Source: an uncultured Caulobacter sp.
GTDB lineage: Bacteria; Pseudomonadota; Alphaproteobacteria; Caulobacterales; Caulobacteraceae
NCBI RefSeq assembly: GCF_937900395.1
Contig: NZ_CALCDX010000045.1
Coordinates: forward strand, 21,786-85,785
Direction of reading: 5' to 3'
Length of the DNA: 64,000 nt
The translations under genes were made by a program, and so were the position numbers. Numbering within the stretch: the first letter of the stretch is position 1; the number at the start of each line of letters is the position of its first letter. Below are positions 41,475 through 50,218 of this stretch, one piece after another. The notes below the pieces were generated by a model. It was given only the letters and a program-made list of their open reading frames with translations, made no database searches and was not told the origin of the DNA.

Positions 41475-43634
41475 TCAGTAGTTCCAGCGCAGCGTGGCGC
41501 CGACCGTGCGCGGCGGGGCGAAGATGGCCAGGTTCGCGCCTTGGAAGACGACCTGGTGGGTCTTGTAGAGCTGATCGGTCAGGTTCTTGCCCCACACCGA
41601 TAGGTTCCAGCGACCGTCCGGGCTGTCATAGACGAGGCGCGCATCGATCAGGGTGCGGGCCTTGCGGGTGGTGATCTCGTTGTTGTCGAGGTCGTCGTAG
41701 ATCTTGCTCTCGAACGTTCCGTCGATCGCCGCCTCGATCCGCGCGCCCGAGGCCAGCGGCTGAGTGTAGCTGGGGGACAGGGTCAGCTTGTGGCGCGGGC
41801 TTCGGGTCATGCGGTTGCCCGAGCGGTCCGCGCCCCGATCGAACAGGCTGAGGAACTTGCCATCGGTATAGGCGTAGCTGGCCGCCATTCGCACATGGTC
41901 GCCGAGGCGCGCGTCCAACGACGTCTCCAGTCCGCGAATCCGCGCCTTGCCGGCGTTGGTGGTGATGGTGTCGAAGCCGCGCGTGCTACGCACCTGCAGA
42001 TCCTGGTAGTCGGTCTGGTAGATGGAGGTGTTCCAGGTCAGACGCCGGTCCAGCCATTGGGTCTTGGCGCCCAGCTCGTATAGCGTCGCGGTCTCGGGAT
42101 TGAACGGCGTCACCGCCGAGGTCGGAGTCGCGGGCGTGTCCTGGAAACCGCCGCTCTTGAAGCCCGTCGAAATCACCCCGTACAGCATGACGTCGTCGCT
42201 CGGTGAGACATCGCCGCCGATCCGCCAGGTCAGTTTGCTCCAGTCGTGACTGGCGTTGACCGTATAGCGGGTCGAGGCGCGCAGCAGGGCCGTGGAGTCC
42301 TGGTTGCTGAGCGCATAATCCTTGTCGTCCTTGGAATAGCGCAGGCCGCCGAAGACATTGATCCGGTCGGTCAGCGGCCAGGTGGCGTCGCCGAACACCG
42401 CGTAGCTCTTGACGTTGGCGGCCTGGATGAAGCGGTCGCGCGCGGCGTAGGTCGCCGGCGGGGTCGGGCGGGATTTGATGTCGCCGAACAGCGTGTCCAC
42501 CCGGTCGGTGTCGCCGCTGTAGGCGTAGCCGCCGACCACCCAGCGCAGCTTGGACGACGGGAGGGCCGAGAGCCGGAGCTCATGGCTCTGGAAATGGCTC
42601 TTCTCGTCTTGGCCGCCCTTGAAATTCAGGGCGTAAATCGTCGGATTGCCGCCGTCGAAATCCTCGGCGTAGTGGTAGACGAGGTCACGGTACGAACCGA
42701 TGTAGGTCAGGCTGGCCAACGGCAGGTCCCACGACAGGTTCGCCCGGACGCCCCAGGTATCGCGATCGTTGCGGCCGTTGTTCTCGGCGGAATACCGGTC
42801 GCGCTGGCCGTTGATCTTCCAGAGCGCGCTGGCGGGGACGCTGGGATCCAGTTGCACGACGTGCCGGGCGTCGCTGTTCATGCGGTCGCGCGTCCCGTCG
42901 ATGGCGAAGATTGCCGTGAAGCTGTCCGTAGGCTGAAGGAGAAGCTGCAGGCGACCGCTCTTGGTGTCCTGATCCTCGGCCCGGCCGCCGGCGAAGGCGT
43001 TCTTGGTGTAGCCCTCGTGCTGGCGCGAACTGAGACTGAGCCGCACGGCGGCCTTGTCCGAAATCGGCGCATTGACGAAGCCGGCCGCCTCGAAGCGAGA
43101 ATAGTCGCCCACCGTCACGGCGGCGCCGGCGTGGAAGGCGTCCAGGGTCGGACGCTTGTTGAAGACGCTCACGGCGCCGCCAACGACGTTCTTGCCCAGC
43201 AAGGTGCCTTGCGGGCCTTTCAGCACCTCGATCCGCTCGACATCGAACGCGTCGAACGCCACCGCCGACGGGCGGCCGTAATAGACCTCGTCGACGAACA
43301 CCGACACCGAGGGGTCGCCCGCCGCGCCGCGATCGGATGAACCGATGCCGCGCAGGGTTGGACGTGGCTGGCTGCTCGGGAAGTTGTCGAACGACAGGCC
43401 CGGGGTGCGGTTGGCGACATCTTGCACCTGGACGATACGGCCCTGCTCAATCTGCTTGTCGCCGAATACCGAGAGCGTCAGCGGCACGTCCTGCAGGTTC
43501 TCCGATCGCTTTTGGGCGGTCACCACCACCTCCTCGATCTGAATCGGGTCGGGCGTTGTCTGAGCCATCACGGCCGATCCCGAGCCAAGCGCCAGGACAC
43601 AGGCCGATCCCAGCAAGCCAAAGCGAGCACTCAT
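41475..43634 (-). CDS. TonB-dependent receptor without STN domain (carboxylate locus)
   Basis: A 719-residue receptor. The ATG at 43634 (MSARFG) lies six bases after GGAGGGA, better spaced than the in-frame ATG two codons earlier. Signal peptide ends at SAVMA; the TonB-box region IQIEEVVVTAQKRSENLQDVP begins at about residue 32, directly before the plug, so there is no STN signalling domain. The plug holds RPTLRGIGSSDRG and LKGPQGTLLGKNVVGGAVSV; the barrel ends VGATLRWNY. It is first in a unit with CitMHS, AtuA and DUF4387 and is divergent from the citrate-synthase-like protein. Confidence 0.92.
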   Translation of the reverse strand: MSARFGLLGSACVLALGSGSAVMAQTTPDPIQIEEVVVTAQKRSENLQDVPLTLSVFGDKQIEQGRIVQVQDVANRTPGLSFDNFPSSQPRPTLRGIGSSDRGAAGDPSVSVFVDEVYYGRPSAVAFDAFDVERIEVLKGPQGTLLGKNVVGGAVSVFNKRPTLDAFHAGAAVTVGDYSRFEAAGFVNAPISDKAAVRLSLSSRQHEGYTKNAFAGGRAEDQDTKSGRLQLLLQPTDSFTAIFAIDGTRDRMNSDARHVVQLDPSVPASALWKINGQRDRYSAENNGRNDRDTWGVRANLSWDLPLASLTYIGSYRDLVYHYAEDFDGGNPTIYALNFKGGQDEKSHFQSHELRLSALPSSKLRWVVGGYAYSGDTDRVDTLFGDIKSRPTPPATYAARDRFIQAANVKSYAVFGDATWPLTDRINVFGGLRYSKDDKDYALSNQDSTALLRASTRYTVNASHDWSKLTWRIGGDVSPSDDVMLYGVISTGFKSGGFQDTPATPTSAVTPFNPETATLYELGAKTQWLDRRLTWNTSIYQTDYQDLQVRSTRGFDTITTNAGKARIRGLETSLDARLGDHVRMAASYAYTDGKFLSLFDRGADRSGNRMTRSPRHKLTLSPSYTQPLASGARIEAAIDGTFESKIYDDLDNNEITTRKARTLIDARLVYDSPDGRWNLSVWGKNLTDQLYKTHQVVFQGANLAIFAPPRTVGATLRWNY

Positions 43635-43670
43635 GGTCATTCCCTCCGCGCGCTTTACATTGACAAAATT

Positions 43671-43694
43671 CATCAATGCGTTTCTTTATTGATG
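43671..43694. promoter_or_regulatory. Inverted repeat operator candidate in divergent promoter
   Basis: CATCAAT (43671-43677) and ATTGATG (43688-43694) are perfect arms with ten bases between. A TTGACA at 43660-43665 could be a plus-strand -35 element overlapping it. Related ATTGA half-sites recur at about 43659 and 43705, and GACAAAATT (about 43662) mirrors AAATTTGTC (about 43743). This is the likely binding site of a regulator of the divergent genes. Confidence 0.5.
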
Positions 43695-43754
43695 CGCTTG
43701 GAAGCATTGAGATCTATGGCGAATGCCTCGTCAATCTGTACGAAATTTGTCCAT

Positions 43755-44957
43755 ATGAAAGACGACGCGCTCTTCATGTCCGCCGAGGAGGCGGCCCAGG
43801 CTCTAGGCGTCACCCTTACGACGCTCTACGCCTACGTCAGCCGAAAGGGCATCCGCTCGGAAAAGCAGCCTGGCTCGAAAAGCCGCCGCTATTGGCGCGC
43901 GGACATCGAGCAGGCCCGCAAGCGGGGTCGTCCCGCCGATCCGTCTGCCGGTCTGATCGGGTCGACCGCCGTAACGCTGATGACGCCGAAGGGTCCGTTC
44001 TATCGCGGCGTCTCGGCCATAGAACTGGCGGAAACCGCCACCATCGAGGACGTCGCCGGCCTGCTCTGGAACGCGCCGACCGCTTTCGCGGAGGCGGCGC
44101 CCCTACTGCCGTCCAACTATGGCGAGGTTCTCTCCGCGCTGGGCGACCTGCCGCGCATACCGCGCGCCATCGCCCTGTTCAGCCTGCTGGAGCATGCCAA
44201 TCCCCGCGCCCACGACCTGACCCCGCAAGGCTACGCGCGCACGGGCGCCGAGGCCGTTCGCTGCTTCGCCGCCCTGGTCAGCGGCGGCTCTCCCGACGAT
44301 CGCGGCCCCATCCACGTGGTGCTGGCGCGCAATCTCGGTCTGCCCGCGAGCTATGCCGACATGATACGCCGATGCCTGGTGCTGGCCGCCGATCACGAGC
44401 TGGACCCGACCACCTACGCGGTGCGCGCCGCGGCCAATACCGGCGTCACGCCCTATGGCGCGGCCATGGCGGGCCTCGTGGCCGGACGCGGGCGCCGGCT
44501 GCACATGGCCCGCGCCGAGACCGTCTCACGCTTCGTCGAGGAGTTCCTGACTGGCGATCCCAAGGAGGCTGTCCTATCGCGCTTCCGCGTCGGCGAGCCG
44601 CTTCCGGGCTTCGGCCGCTATCTCTACGCCGACAAGGATCCGCGGGCGCAAGCGCTGATCGGGTCGCTGGAGCAACATGCGCCCGCGCCCATGATGAAGC
44701 GCTTCCGGACGGCGGCCGACATTATCGAGGACCTGACTGGCGCCGCGCCGGATTTCATCGTGCCCACCGTGCTGCTCGGCAAGGCTCTAGGGCTGAAGGG
44801 AGAGGAACTGGCGGTCTCGACGGTCGGTCGCATGGTCGGCTGGATCGCTCATGCCTTGGAGCAGTACCAGGACAACGAACTCTTCCGCCCGCGAGCGAGC
44901 TACTGCGGACCTCTGCCGTTGATCCCCGAAGCGGTAAGCCCTTCAAGTTCGGATTGA
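43755..44957 (+). CDS. Helix-turn-helix/citrate-synthase-like fusion protein
   Basis: A 400-residue protein. Residues about 7-60 are a MerR/excisionase-type DNA-binding domain (SAEEAAQALGVTLTTLYAYVSRKGIRSE, then SRRYWRADIEQARKR). The rest is a citrate synthase fold: ADHELDPTTYAVRAAANTG, RRLHMARAETV (His equivalent to E. coli H264), PGFGRYLYADKDPRA, PDFIVPTVL (Asp equivalent to D362) and the closing VGWIAHALEQYQDNELFRPR. In PGFGRY the histidine expected for H305 (FGH) is Arg, so catalysis is doubtful. Start is uncertain: ATGs at 43716, 43755 and 43776 are in frame and none has a strong ribosome site. It may be a metabolite-sensing regulator of the divergent operon rather than an enzyme. Confidence 0.8.
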   Translation: MKDDALFMSAEEAAQALGVTLTTLYAYVSRKGIRSEKQPGSKSRRYWRADIEQARKRGRPADPSAGLIGSTAVTLMTPKGPFYRGVSAIELAETATIEDVAGLLWNAPTAFAEAAPLLPSNYGEVLSALGDLPRIPRAIALFSLLEHANPRAHDLTPQGYARTGAEAVRCFAALVSGGSPDDRGPIHVVLARNLGLPASYADMIRRCLVLAADHELDPTTYAVRAAANTGVTPYGAAMAGLVAGRGRRLHMARAETVSRFVEEFLTGDPKEAVLSRFRVGEPLPGFGRYLYADKDPRAQALIGSLEQHAPAPMMKRFRTAADIIEDLTGAAPDFIVPTVLLGKALGLKGEELAVSTVGRMVGWIAHALEQYQDNELFRPRASYCGPLPLIPEAVSPSSSD

Positions 44958-45166
44958 CGCCAGTTCTGCGTCAAGCGCGGCCTCTGGGCGCCAAAGCGAT
45001 TTGCCAATTGCAGCCCGCCAGCGCTCCATACGAACGCCCCCGTCGGGTGATCGGCGTCGACACCCCGATGGGCCGGTGGCGGCGTGACGACCCAGCGGCC
45101 TATAAATCCGCGCACGCTCGTGCGATTCTGGTTGCGCCTCCCCTAAACCGTACAGCGGCGTCGCCC

Positions 45167-46357
45167 TTAGAGAGAAGCGCCGCGACGGCGTCCATTTCCG
45201 AGCTCGCGAAGTCGTGGTTGTACGGGCGCCTCTCCGGCGACCTTGCCCCTGCGGAGTCGCCAACGCAGAACGCCCACGATGAGCAGGTGGCCCGGCGCGA
45301 GGCCGGCCAGCAGGACCAGCAAGCGCCCTGGCAGGCCGCCCGCGGAGCCGTCATGCAGCGGATGGAGCCAGTTCAGCAGTTGGTCATGCGGATTGGCCTC
45401 GCGCGCGTTGGTGATCGCGAGCACGCGACCGCTGTCGGCGGCCACCCAGACGAAGCTGTGGGGGAAGCGGGCGCTGGGATCGCCGTCCGCCCGCATCCGC
45501 AACCGATAGGCGCCGTGATCGACGGCGGGGGTCTCGATCCAGACAAGCCTCGCGTCCGGCAAGGCTTGCCGCGCAACCGCGGCGGCGCGATCAACGCTGA
45601 TCCGGACTTGCGGTCTGAAGGGCCTGGAAGCGCTGATCGCGGGCGAGGCCGAGGCGGCGCCAAGAGCGGGCGTCAGGACCGCGGCGGATTCCTTGGGCAT
45701 CGCCAGCAAGATCCCCGTCGCCGTCAGCAGAAGCAACAGGCCCACCGAGGCCAGGCCGACGACCTTGTGCGCGTCGTATAGCTTCCGGATCGGAGACGCG
45801 TTGCGCTTGACGCGAAGCGCCTTGCCCAGGGCGCCGGAGCGCGGCCACCAGGCCACGAGACCGCTGACCAGCAACAGCAGCATCACGATCCCGGACCAGC
45901 CGAGGATCTTGGCTCCGGTCGACTGCAGAAGCAGCCGGTGGTGCAGGTCGTAGATCCAGGTGACGGCGTAGTCGCCCCAGTAGTCCCTACGCAGCACCCG
46001 CGCGCCATCCGCCGAGAACCACACCATCATCGGCGCGAAGTCCCGCCCGGCGCGTTCGCGCGGCGCGTAGTAGCGCGCGGGAATGTCCCCGCCCCGGTCC
46101 GTAACCTCGAAGCGCCAGGGTCCGGTCTTGTCGGGATAGGTCGCCCGCGCCGTCGCCAGAACGTGCTCCCAGCAGGGGGGCGCGGCGCTGCCCGACAGCT
46201 TGATCTCCGGGCGAAGGGCGTCGTCGAGGTCGACATAGAACACCAGGATCGAACCGGTGACGCCGATCAGGGCGAACAGTCCGCCGAGCGACAGACCCAG
46301 CCAAAGGTGGATCCGCCGCGCGAGCGCGCGCACCGAGATTGTCGCACGCGCCGCCAT
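45167..46357 (-). CDS. PepSY-associated transmembrane protein
   Basis: A 396-residue inner-membrane protein of the PepSY-TM group often found beside TonB-dependent receptors for metals or siderophores. Four hydrophobic segments are visible: residues about 17-41 (LWLGLSLGGLFALIGVTGSILVF), 152-172, 196-216 and 340-360. The start ARRIHLWLGLSLGG and the VTWIYDLHHRLLL and NPHDQLLNWLHPLHDG segments are characteristic, with paired histidines suited to heme or metal. The gene begins two bases before the end of the receptor gene's untranslated gap, that is, it follows receptor 7 almost directly. Some relatives act as ferric reductases; this role is inferred. The 209 bases past its stop (44958-45166) hold nothing recognised. 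Confidence 0.87.
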   Translation of the reverse strand: MAARATISVRALARRIHLWLGLSLGGLFALIGVTGSILVFYVDLDDALRPEIKLSGSAAPPCWEHVLATARATYPDKTGPWRFEVTDRGGDIPARYYAPRERAGRDFAPMMVWFSADGARVLRRDYWGDYAVTWIYDLHHRLLLQSTGAKILGWSGIVMLLLLVSGLVAWWPRSGALGKALRVKRNASPIRKLYDAHKVVGLASVGLLLLLTATGILLAMPKESAAVLTPALGAASASPAISASRPFRPQVRISVDRAAAVARQALPDARLVWIETPAVDHGAYRLRMRADGDPSARFPHSFVWVAADSGRVLAITNAREANPHDQLLNWLHPLHDGSAGGLPGRLLVLLAGLAPGHLLIVGVLRWRLRRGKVAGEAPVQPRLRELGNGRRRGASL

Positions 46358-46359
46358 GC

Positions 46360-48429
46360 TCAGTAACGGACGCGCGCCGAGACATAGGCCGCACGCCCCT
46401 CGCCCGGGCTATGCAGGGTCTGGGCGCCGTCCCACCAGACATACTCGCGCGCGGCGTCGGTCAGGTTCTTGATCTGGAACCGCAGTTCCAAGCGCGGGCT
46501 GACGCGATAGGCCGCGTCGAGATCGACCGACAGGTAGTCGCCAAAGCGGCCATGATCGTTGCTGATCGTCAGCTCGTAGGCGCTCTGGCCCGAGATCGCC
46601 GTCGACAGCGTCAGGCGCTGGAAGACCCGGAAATCGACGCCGCCCGAGATCATCCGCTCCGGAACGTGGTCGATCCTGTTGCCGACGAGATTGGGCGTGG
46701 CGGGATCCGGGGTCTTGATCCGCGCGCGCTGCCAGGCGGCGGCGCCCCAGATCGCCAGGCGCGAGCCCAGCTTGGCGTCGACCTGCAGATCGACGCCCTC
46801 GCGCTTGGTGGCGCCCAGGTTGTCGAAGTCGCCGCCGGGATCGTTCAGCTTGCGCTTCAGCTCGCCGGTCGCCGTCTGCCTCCAGACGGCCAGGCGGGCG
46901 GTGAAGGCGTCGGTCGGCGCGTAGCGGACGCCGGCCTCCCAGCCCTCGTTGGTCGAGGGATCGAGATCGGTCGTGCGCGGCGGGATGAGGTAAGCGCCCG
47001 AACCGACGCCGATCTGGAAGCTCTTGCCCCAGTTGCCATAGACCGTGACGCCCTCGGCCGGACGCAGGGCCAGGCTGAACTTCGGCTGCTGGATGGCGCC
47101 GTAGTCATTTACCGGCGAGCTCTTGCCGTTCATCCGGTTCAGGAAGCGGCCATCGACCCAGTCGATCCGCCAGGCTGGCGTCAGGGTCAGCCAAGGGGTG
47201 GGCTCGATCACGCTTTGCACATAGATCCCGCCCACGGTCAGCGAGAACTTCTGGTCGCGGGTCTGGGTCGTCACGACGCGCTCGAGGGTGTTGTAGCGCA
47301 GCGAGATATTGTCCTGCCGCTGGACGTCGCCGCCCACCTCGAACACCAGGCGCGACAATGCAGCGATCTGGGGCTCGTAGCGCAAGGCGGTCATCGCGCC
47401 CCAGTGGTCCTCGTTGGCGTAGCGGCGCTGCTGGCTGGCGCCGGCCGAGTACTTCACATAGCGGTCGTCGCGCAGGGTGTTCAGGTACAGCGAGTTCGAC
47501 CACGACAGGGCCGCCGTCGGCGTCCAGTCGAGGTGAAGGCTGTACTGCCCCATGGTCCGCTTGTCGCCGTCGGTCCGGTTGTAGGCGTTGGTGGAGCGCG
47601 GCGCGGCGGTCGCCTGGGCCTGGGTCAGATAGCCGGGCTCGTCGGCGTTGCCCTTGTAGTAGCGGGCGATCAGCCCCGCGCGTAGCGCGGCGTTCGGCTG
47701 ATAGAACCACTTGCCCGCCAGGCTCAGGCGGTCGAGCGCGGCGTGGTCGCGATAGCCGTCGGCCTGACGATAGGCGACGAGATAGTTCTGGCTGACGTCG
47801 CCGCGCTCGTAGCCGGCAGAGACCTGGCCGTCATAGGTGGCGTAGGCGCCGGCCAGGACCTTGGCGTCGAGATAGGTCCCGCCGACGCGGGTCAGGATGT
47901 TGGCCGAGCCGGCGATGGCGTGCAGGCCGTACCGCGGGTCGCTGGCGCCGCGCACCACCTCGACCCCGGCGATGTCCAGCGGGAAGACCATGTCGAGATA
48001 CGGCATGTTGCCGTCGTTGCCATTGGACGGCACGCCGTCGATCAGCAGCTTGACCGCGTTGATCTCGCCTTCGCCGTTGAAGCCGCGGAACGAGAATTTG
48101 CCGCTGGTGGTCCCCTGGTTGAAGTCGGTGACCAGGACGCCGGGCATCTTGCCGATCAGCTCCCAGGCGTAGTCGACATTGGCGGCCTGGGCGACGTCGC
48201 CGCCAAGGCGGTCGACCGAGGTCAGCAGCGACTTGGCCGAGCCGGCGGCGCCGGCGGCGGTGATCAGCACTTCGCCGACGGTGAAGGACACGCCGTCACG
48301 CGTGTTGGCGGCGTCCTCGGCGACGGCCGAGGGGGCGGCGGGCGGTGGCGCGGAGGCCGTGGTTTCGGCCAGGGCGGGGGCGGCCAACAGCAGGGCGGCG
48401 GTGCTCAGGAGCGTAAGGCGGAAGGACAT
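46360..48429 (-). CDS. TonB-dependent receptor without STN domain (PepSY-linked)
   Basis: A 689-residue receptor. The signal peptide ends APALA (about residue 21). The N-terminal extension is short and proline/alanine-rich; the plug starts near VGEVLITAAG and has WELIGKMPGVLVTDFNQG, RGFNGEGEINAVKLLIDGVPS and EVVRGASDPRYGLHAIAGSANI. The barrel closes with AAYVSARVRY. No STN domain and no FecI/FecR nearby. It is two bases ahead of a PepSY membrane protein and 115 bases after a DUF2946 gene on the same strand. A TTG-N8-CAA box lies 60 bases upstream. Metal uptake, possibly copper for NirK and pseudoazurin, is a hypothesis. Confidence 0.9.
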   Translation of the reverse strand: MSFRLTLLSTAALLLAAPALAETTASAPPPAAPSAVAEDAANTRDGVSFTVGEVLITAAGAAGSAKSLLTSVDRLGGDVAQAANVDYAWELIGKMPGVLVTDFNQGTTSGKFSFRGFNGEGEINAVKLLIDGVPSNGNDGNMPYLDMVFPLDIAGVEVVRGASDPRYGLHAIAGSANILTRVGGTYLDAKVLAGAYATYDGQVSAGYERGDVSQNYLVAYRQADGYRDHAALDRLSLAGKWFYQPNAALRAGLIARYYKGNADEPGYLTQAQATAAPRSTNAYNRTDGDKRTMGQYSLHLDWTPTAALSWSNSLYLNTLRDDRYVKYSAGASQQRRYANEDHWGAMTALRYEPQIAALSRLVFEVGGDVQRQDNISLRYNTLERVVTTQTRDQKFSLTVGGIYVQSVIEPTPWLTLTPAWRIDWVDGRFLNRMNGKSSPVNDYGAIQQPKFSLALRPAEGVTVYGNWGKSFQIGVGSGAYLIPPRTTDLDPSTNEGWEAGVRYAPTDAFTARLAVWRQTATGELKRKLNDPGGDFDNLGATKREGVDLQVDAKLGSRLAIWGAAAWQRARIKTPDPATPNLVGNRIDHVPERMISGGVDFRVFQRLTLSTAISGQSAYELTISNDHGRFGDYLSVDLDAAYRVSPRLELRFQIKNLTDAAREYVWWDGAQTLHSPGEGRAAYVSARVRY

Positions 48430-48488
48430 GGAAGCAAGCCTTGTCGTATTGATCTGCGTCTAGTCTGGACAGGCGCGAGCGCTCGTCT

Positions 48489-48502
48489 TTGCCCGTGGAC
48501 AA
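48489..48502. promoter_or_regulatory. FNR/FixK-type box upstream of receptor 7
   Basis: TTGCCCGTGGACAA fits TTG-N8-CAA and is 60 bases upstream of the receptor ATG, a usual distance for Crp/Fnr activation. It is only weakly palindromic inside. It would link metal uptake to low oxygen or NO. Confidence 0.4.
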
Positions 48503-48543
48503 GTCGATGGCGCAGGCGCGCGGATGGCCTCGGAGGAGGTCGG

Positions 48544-48966
48544 TCAGATCAGAAAGACAGGCGGTCCCGTGGGGGGCGGAGGCGGCGCGGCGAGACCGCG
48601 TCCGGGCGCGATCGTCGGGGACGCTGGGATCGGAAGGACCACATAGCGAACCGTACGGGCCTCGGTGGCGACAAACAGGCCGGGCGGCGGAGCCCCGGCG
48701 GCCTGCACGGCGAAGGGACAGGGCGCGTCATGGACGGATTTGCCGCCGTGGTCCTCGCCCCGCCCATGGCCCAGCGCTTCTCCCGGCTGGACGACCTTGG
48801 CGCCGTCGCCGGTGCAGAGCACCAGGGCGAAGGGCAAGCCGTTGCGCGGTTGGGCGTCCGGCATGAAGCCGGCGGGGACCATGATCTTGAGCGTGACCGC
48901 CAGCATCGCGAGCGCCAGAAGGGCGTCACGCTTCAGCTGTTTGGCGATGGGGCTCCAGAAGGTCAC
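48544..48966 (-). CDS. DUF2946-family protein, His/Cys-rich
   Basis: A 140-residue protein with one N-terminal hydrophobic helix (ALLALAMLAVTLKIMVPAGFMP, about residues 15-36), then PFALVLCTGDGAKVV, a histidine-rich stretch (HGRGEDHGGKSVHDAPCPF, about 76-94) and the family ending GLAAPPPPPTGPPVF. DUF2946 proteins commonly adjoin copper or other metal-transport genes. The Cys and His residues could bind metal outside the inner membrane. It lies between nnrS and receptor 7 on the same strand, with gaps of 66 and 115 bases. Function unknown; metal handling is inferred. Confidence 0.75.
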   Translation of the reverse strand: MTFWSPIAKQLKRDALLALAMLAVTLKIMVPAGFMPDAQPRNGLPFALVLCTGDGAKVVQPGEALGHGRGEDHGGKSVHDAPCPFAVQAAGAPPPGLFVATEARTVRYVVLPIPASPTIAPGRGLAAPPPPPTGPPVFLI

Positions 48967-49032
48967 GGCGGCGCTTTAGGGCAAATGCGGCGGCGTGTCT
49001 TCAGGGGGTTTGGTCCTTAAGGGCTCGGGCGC

Positions 49033-50205
49033 TCAGGCCTGGCGGGGACGCGGTCCGACGAGCATGGGGCCATAGGCGACGGCGAAGCCGCCATAGGCCA
49101 GGGTCCAGCACAAGGCGGCCAGCATCAGAAGGCCGGCCTGATACTCGGGGATGAAAGCGGCGGTGACACGCAGCAGGGCGGCCAGATTGATCGCGATGAA
49201 GATCGCCACGGTGGCCCGGTCGGCGCTCAGCGGCCGGCCGGTGTGGCCTCGGCTGGCGCGGCACATGACCGCCAGGCAGGTGACGCCGATGGCGCCGGCC
49301 GACAGAGCGTGGACGCCGGCCGGACGCGGAACCAGCGGCGTCAGGACGCTGGCGCCCAGCAGCAGCAGACCAAGGCCCAACCACGCATAGCTGAGGTGCA
49401 GGATCAACAGCAGCGGCTCTGCCGTCGTCCTGTTTCCGCGCCAGCGGGTCAGGCGCGCCAGGTTCACGCCCCCGGCGGCGATCAGCAGCACGCCGGCCAC
49501 CGCTTGTCCGGGCGCGATCGCCCAGCTCAGGGCCGCGACAGCCGCGCTTATCACGGCGATCTTGTCGAAGGTTCCGAAGGGCGGCGGCAGCTTGGCCTCG
49601 CCGCGCTGGCGCAGCCAGTTCTGGGTGAAGCTGGGCGTGATGCGCCCGCCGATCAGGGCCAGCATGGCGGCGGCCGCGGCGAGCGCGATCCGCGTCCCCA
49701 GGCCCTGCAGCCCCAGGGCGGCGTCCAGGTGGAAGGCGACGTTGGCGGCCGCCATCAGGGCGGTCAGCAGGCAGATCGGCAGGTTGCGCCAGTTCCTGCC
49801 CGACAACACCTCGCGCCAGACGACGGCGGCGAAGACGACGAGGAAGGCGGAATCGATCCAGGCCGCGATCGGGCCGACGAACACCTGGACCAGCATGGCG
49901 AGGCGCCCCGCCAGCCACAGCGACCAGAGCGCCGCCAGCTTCGCGCCGATCACCGGCATGCGGCCGGTCCAGTTGGGAATGGCGGTGGTCAGAAAGCCCG
50001 CCAGGATCGCGCCGAGCACGCCAAACAGCATCTCGTGGACGTGCCAGTCGAGATGTCCGGCCACCGTCTGACCGCCGAACAGAGACCAGATCCACAACGG
50101 CACGGCCAAGGCCGACCAGATCACGCCGGACAGGAAGAACGGCCGAAAGCCGTAACTGAACAGGGCGGGACCGGCATAGGCGCGGCGTTGTTGGGCGGTG
50201 CTCAT
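49033..50205 (-). CDS. nnrS: NnrS family membrane protein, NO-stress linked
   Basis: A 390-residue polytopic membrane protein of the NnrS family, with about 12 helices. NnrS proteins carry heme and copper and protect against nitric oxide stress, perhaps by limiting iron-nitrosyl complexes. Visible features are FSYGFRPFFLSGVIWSALAVPLW (about residues 17-39), the conserved GHLDWHVHEMLFGVLGAILAGFLTTAIPNWTGR-type region (about 50-82) and GGRITPSFTQNWLR (about 185). The ATG at 50205 is chosen over an upstream TTG. It is 13 bases after the receiver gene, so it is probably co-transcribed with the alternative oxidase gene. Confidence 0.92.
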   Translation of the reverse strand: MSTAQQRRAYAGPALFSYGFRPFFLSGVIWSALAVPLWIWSLFGGQTVAGHLDWHVHEMLFGVLGAILAGFLTTAIPNWTGRMPVIGAKLAALWSLWLAGRLAMLVQVFVGPIAAWIDSAFLVVFAAVVWREVLSGRNWRNLPICLLTALMAAANVAFHLDAALGLQGLGTRIALAAAAAMLALIGGRITPSFTQNWLRQRGEAKLPPPFGTFDKIAVISAAVAALSWAIAPGQAVAGVLLIAAGGVNLARLTRWRGNRTTAEPLLLILHLSYAWLGLGLLLLGASVLTPLVPRPAGVHALSAGAIGVTCLAVMCRASRGHTGRPLSADRATVAIFIAINLAALLRVTAAFIPEYQAGLLMLAALCWTLAYGGFAVAYGPMLVGPRPRQA

Positions 50206-50218
50206 GGCGAGACTCTGG

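Noticed and set aside
43660..43678. FNR box from TTGACAAAATTCATCAA in the citrate-type promoter
   Set aside because: The half-sites are 11 bases apart instead of 8; the CATCAAT/ATTGATG repeat explains the region better.
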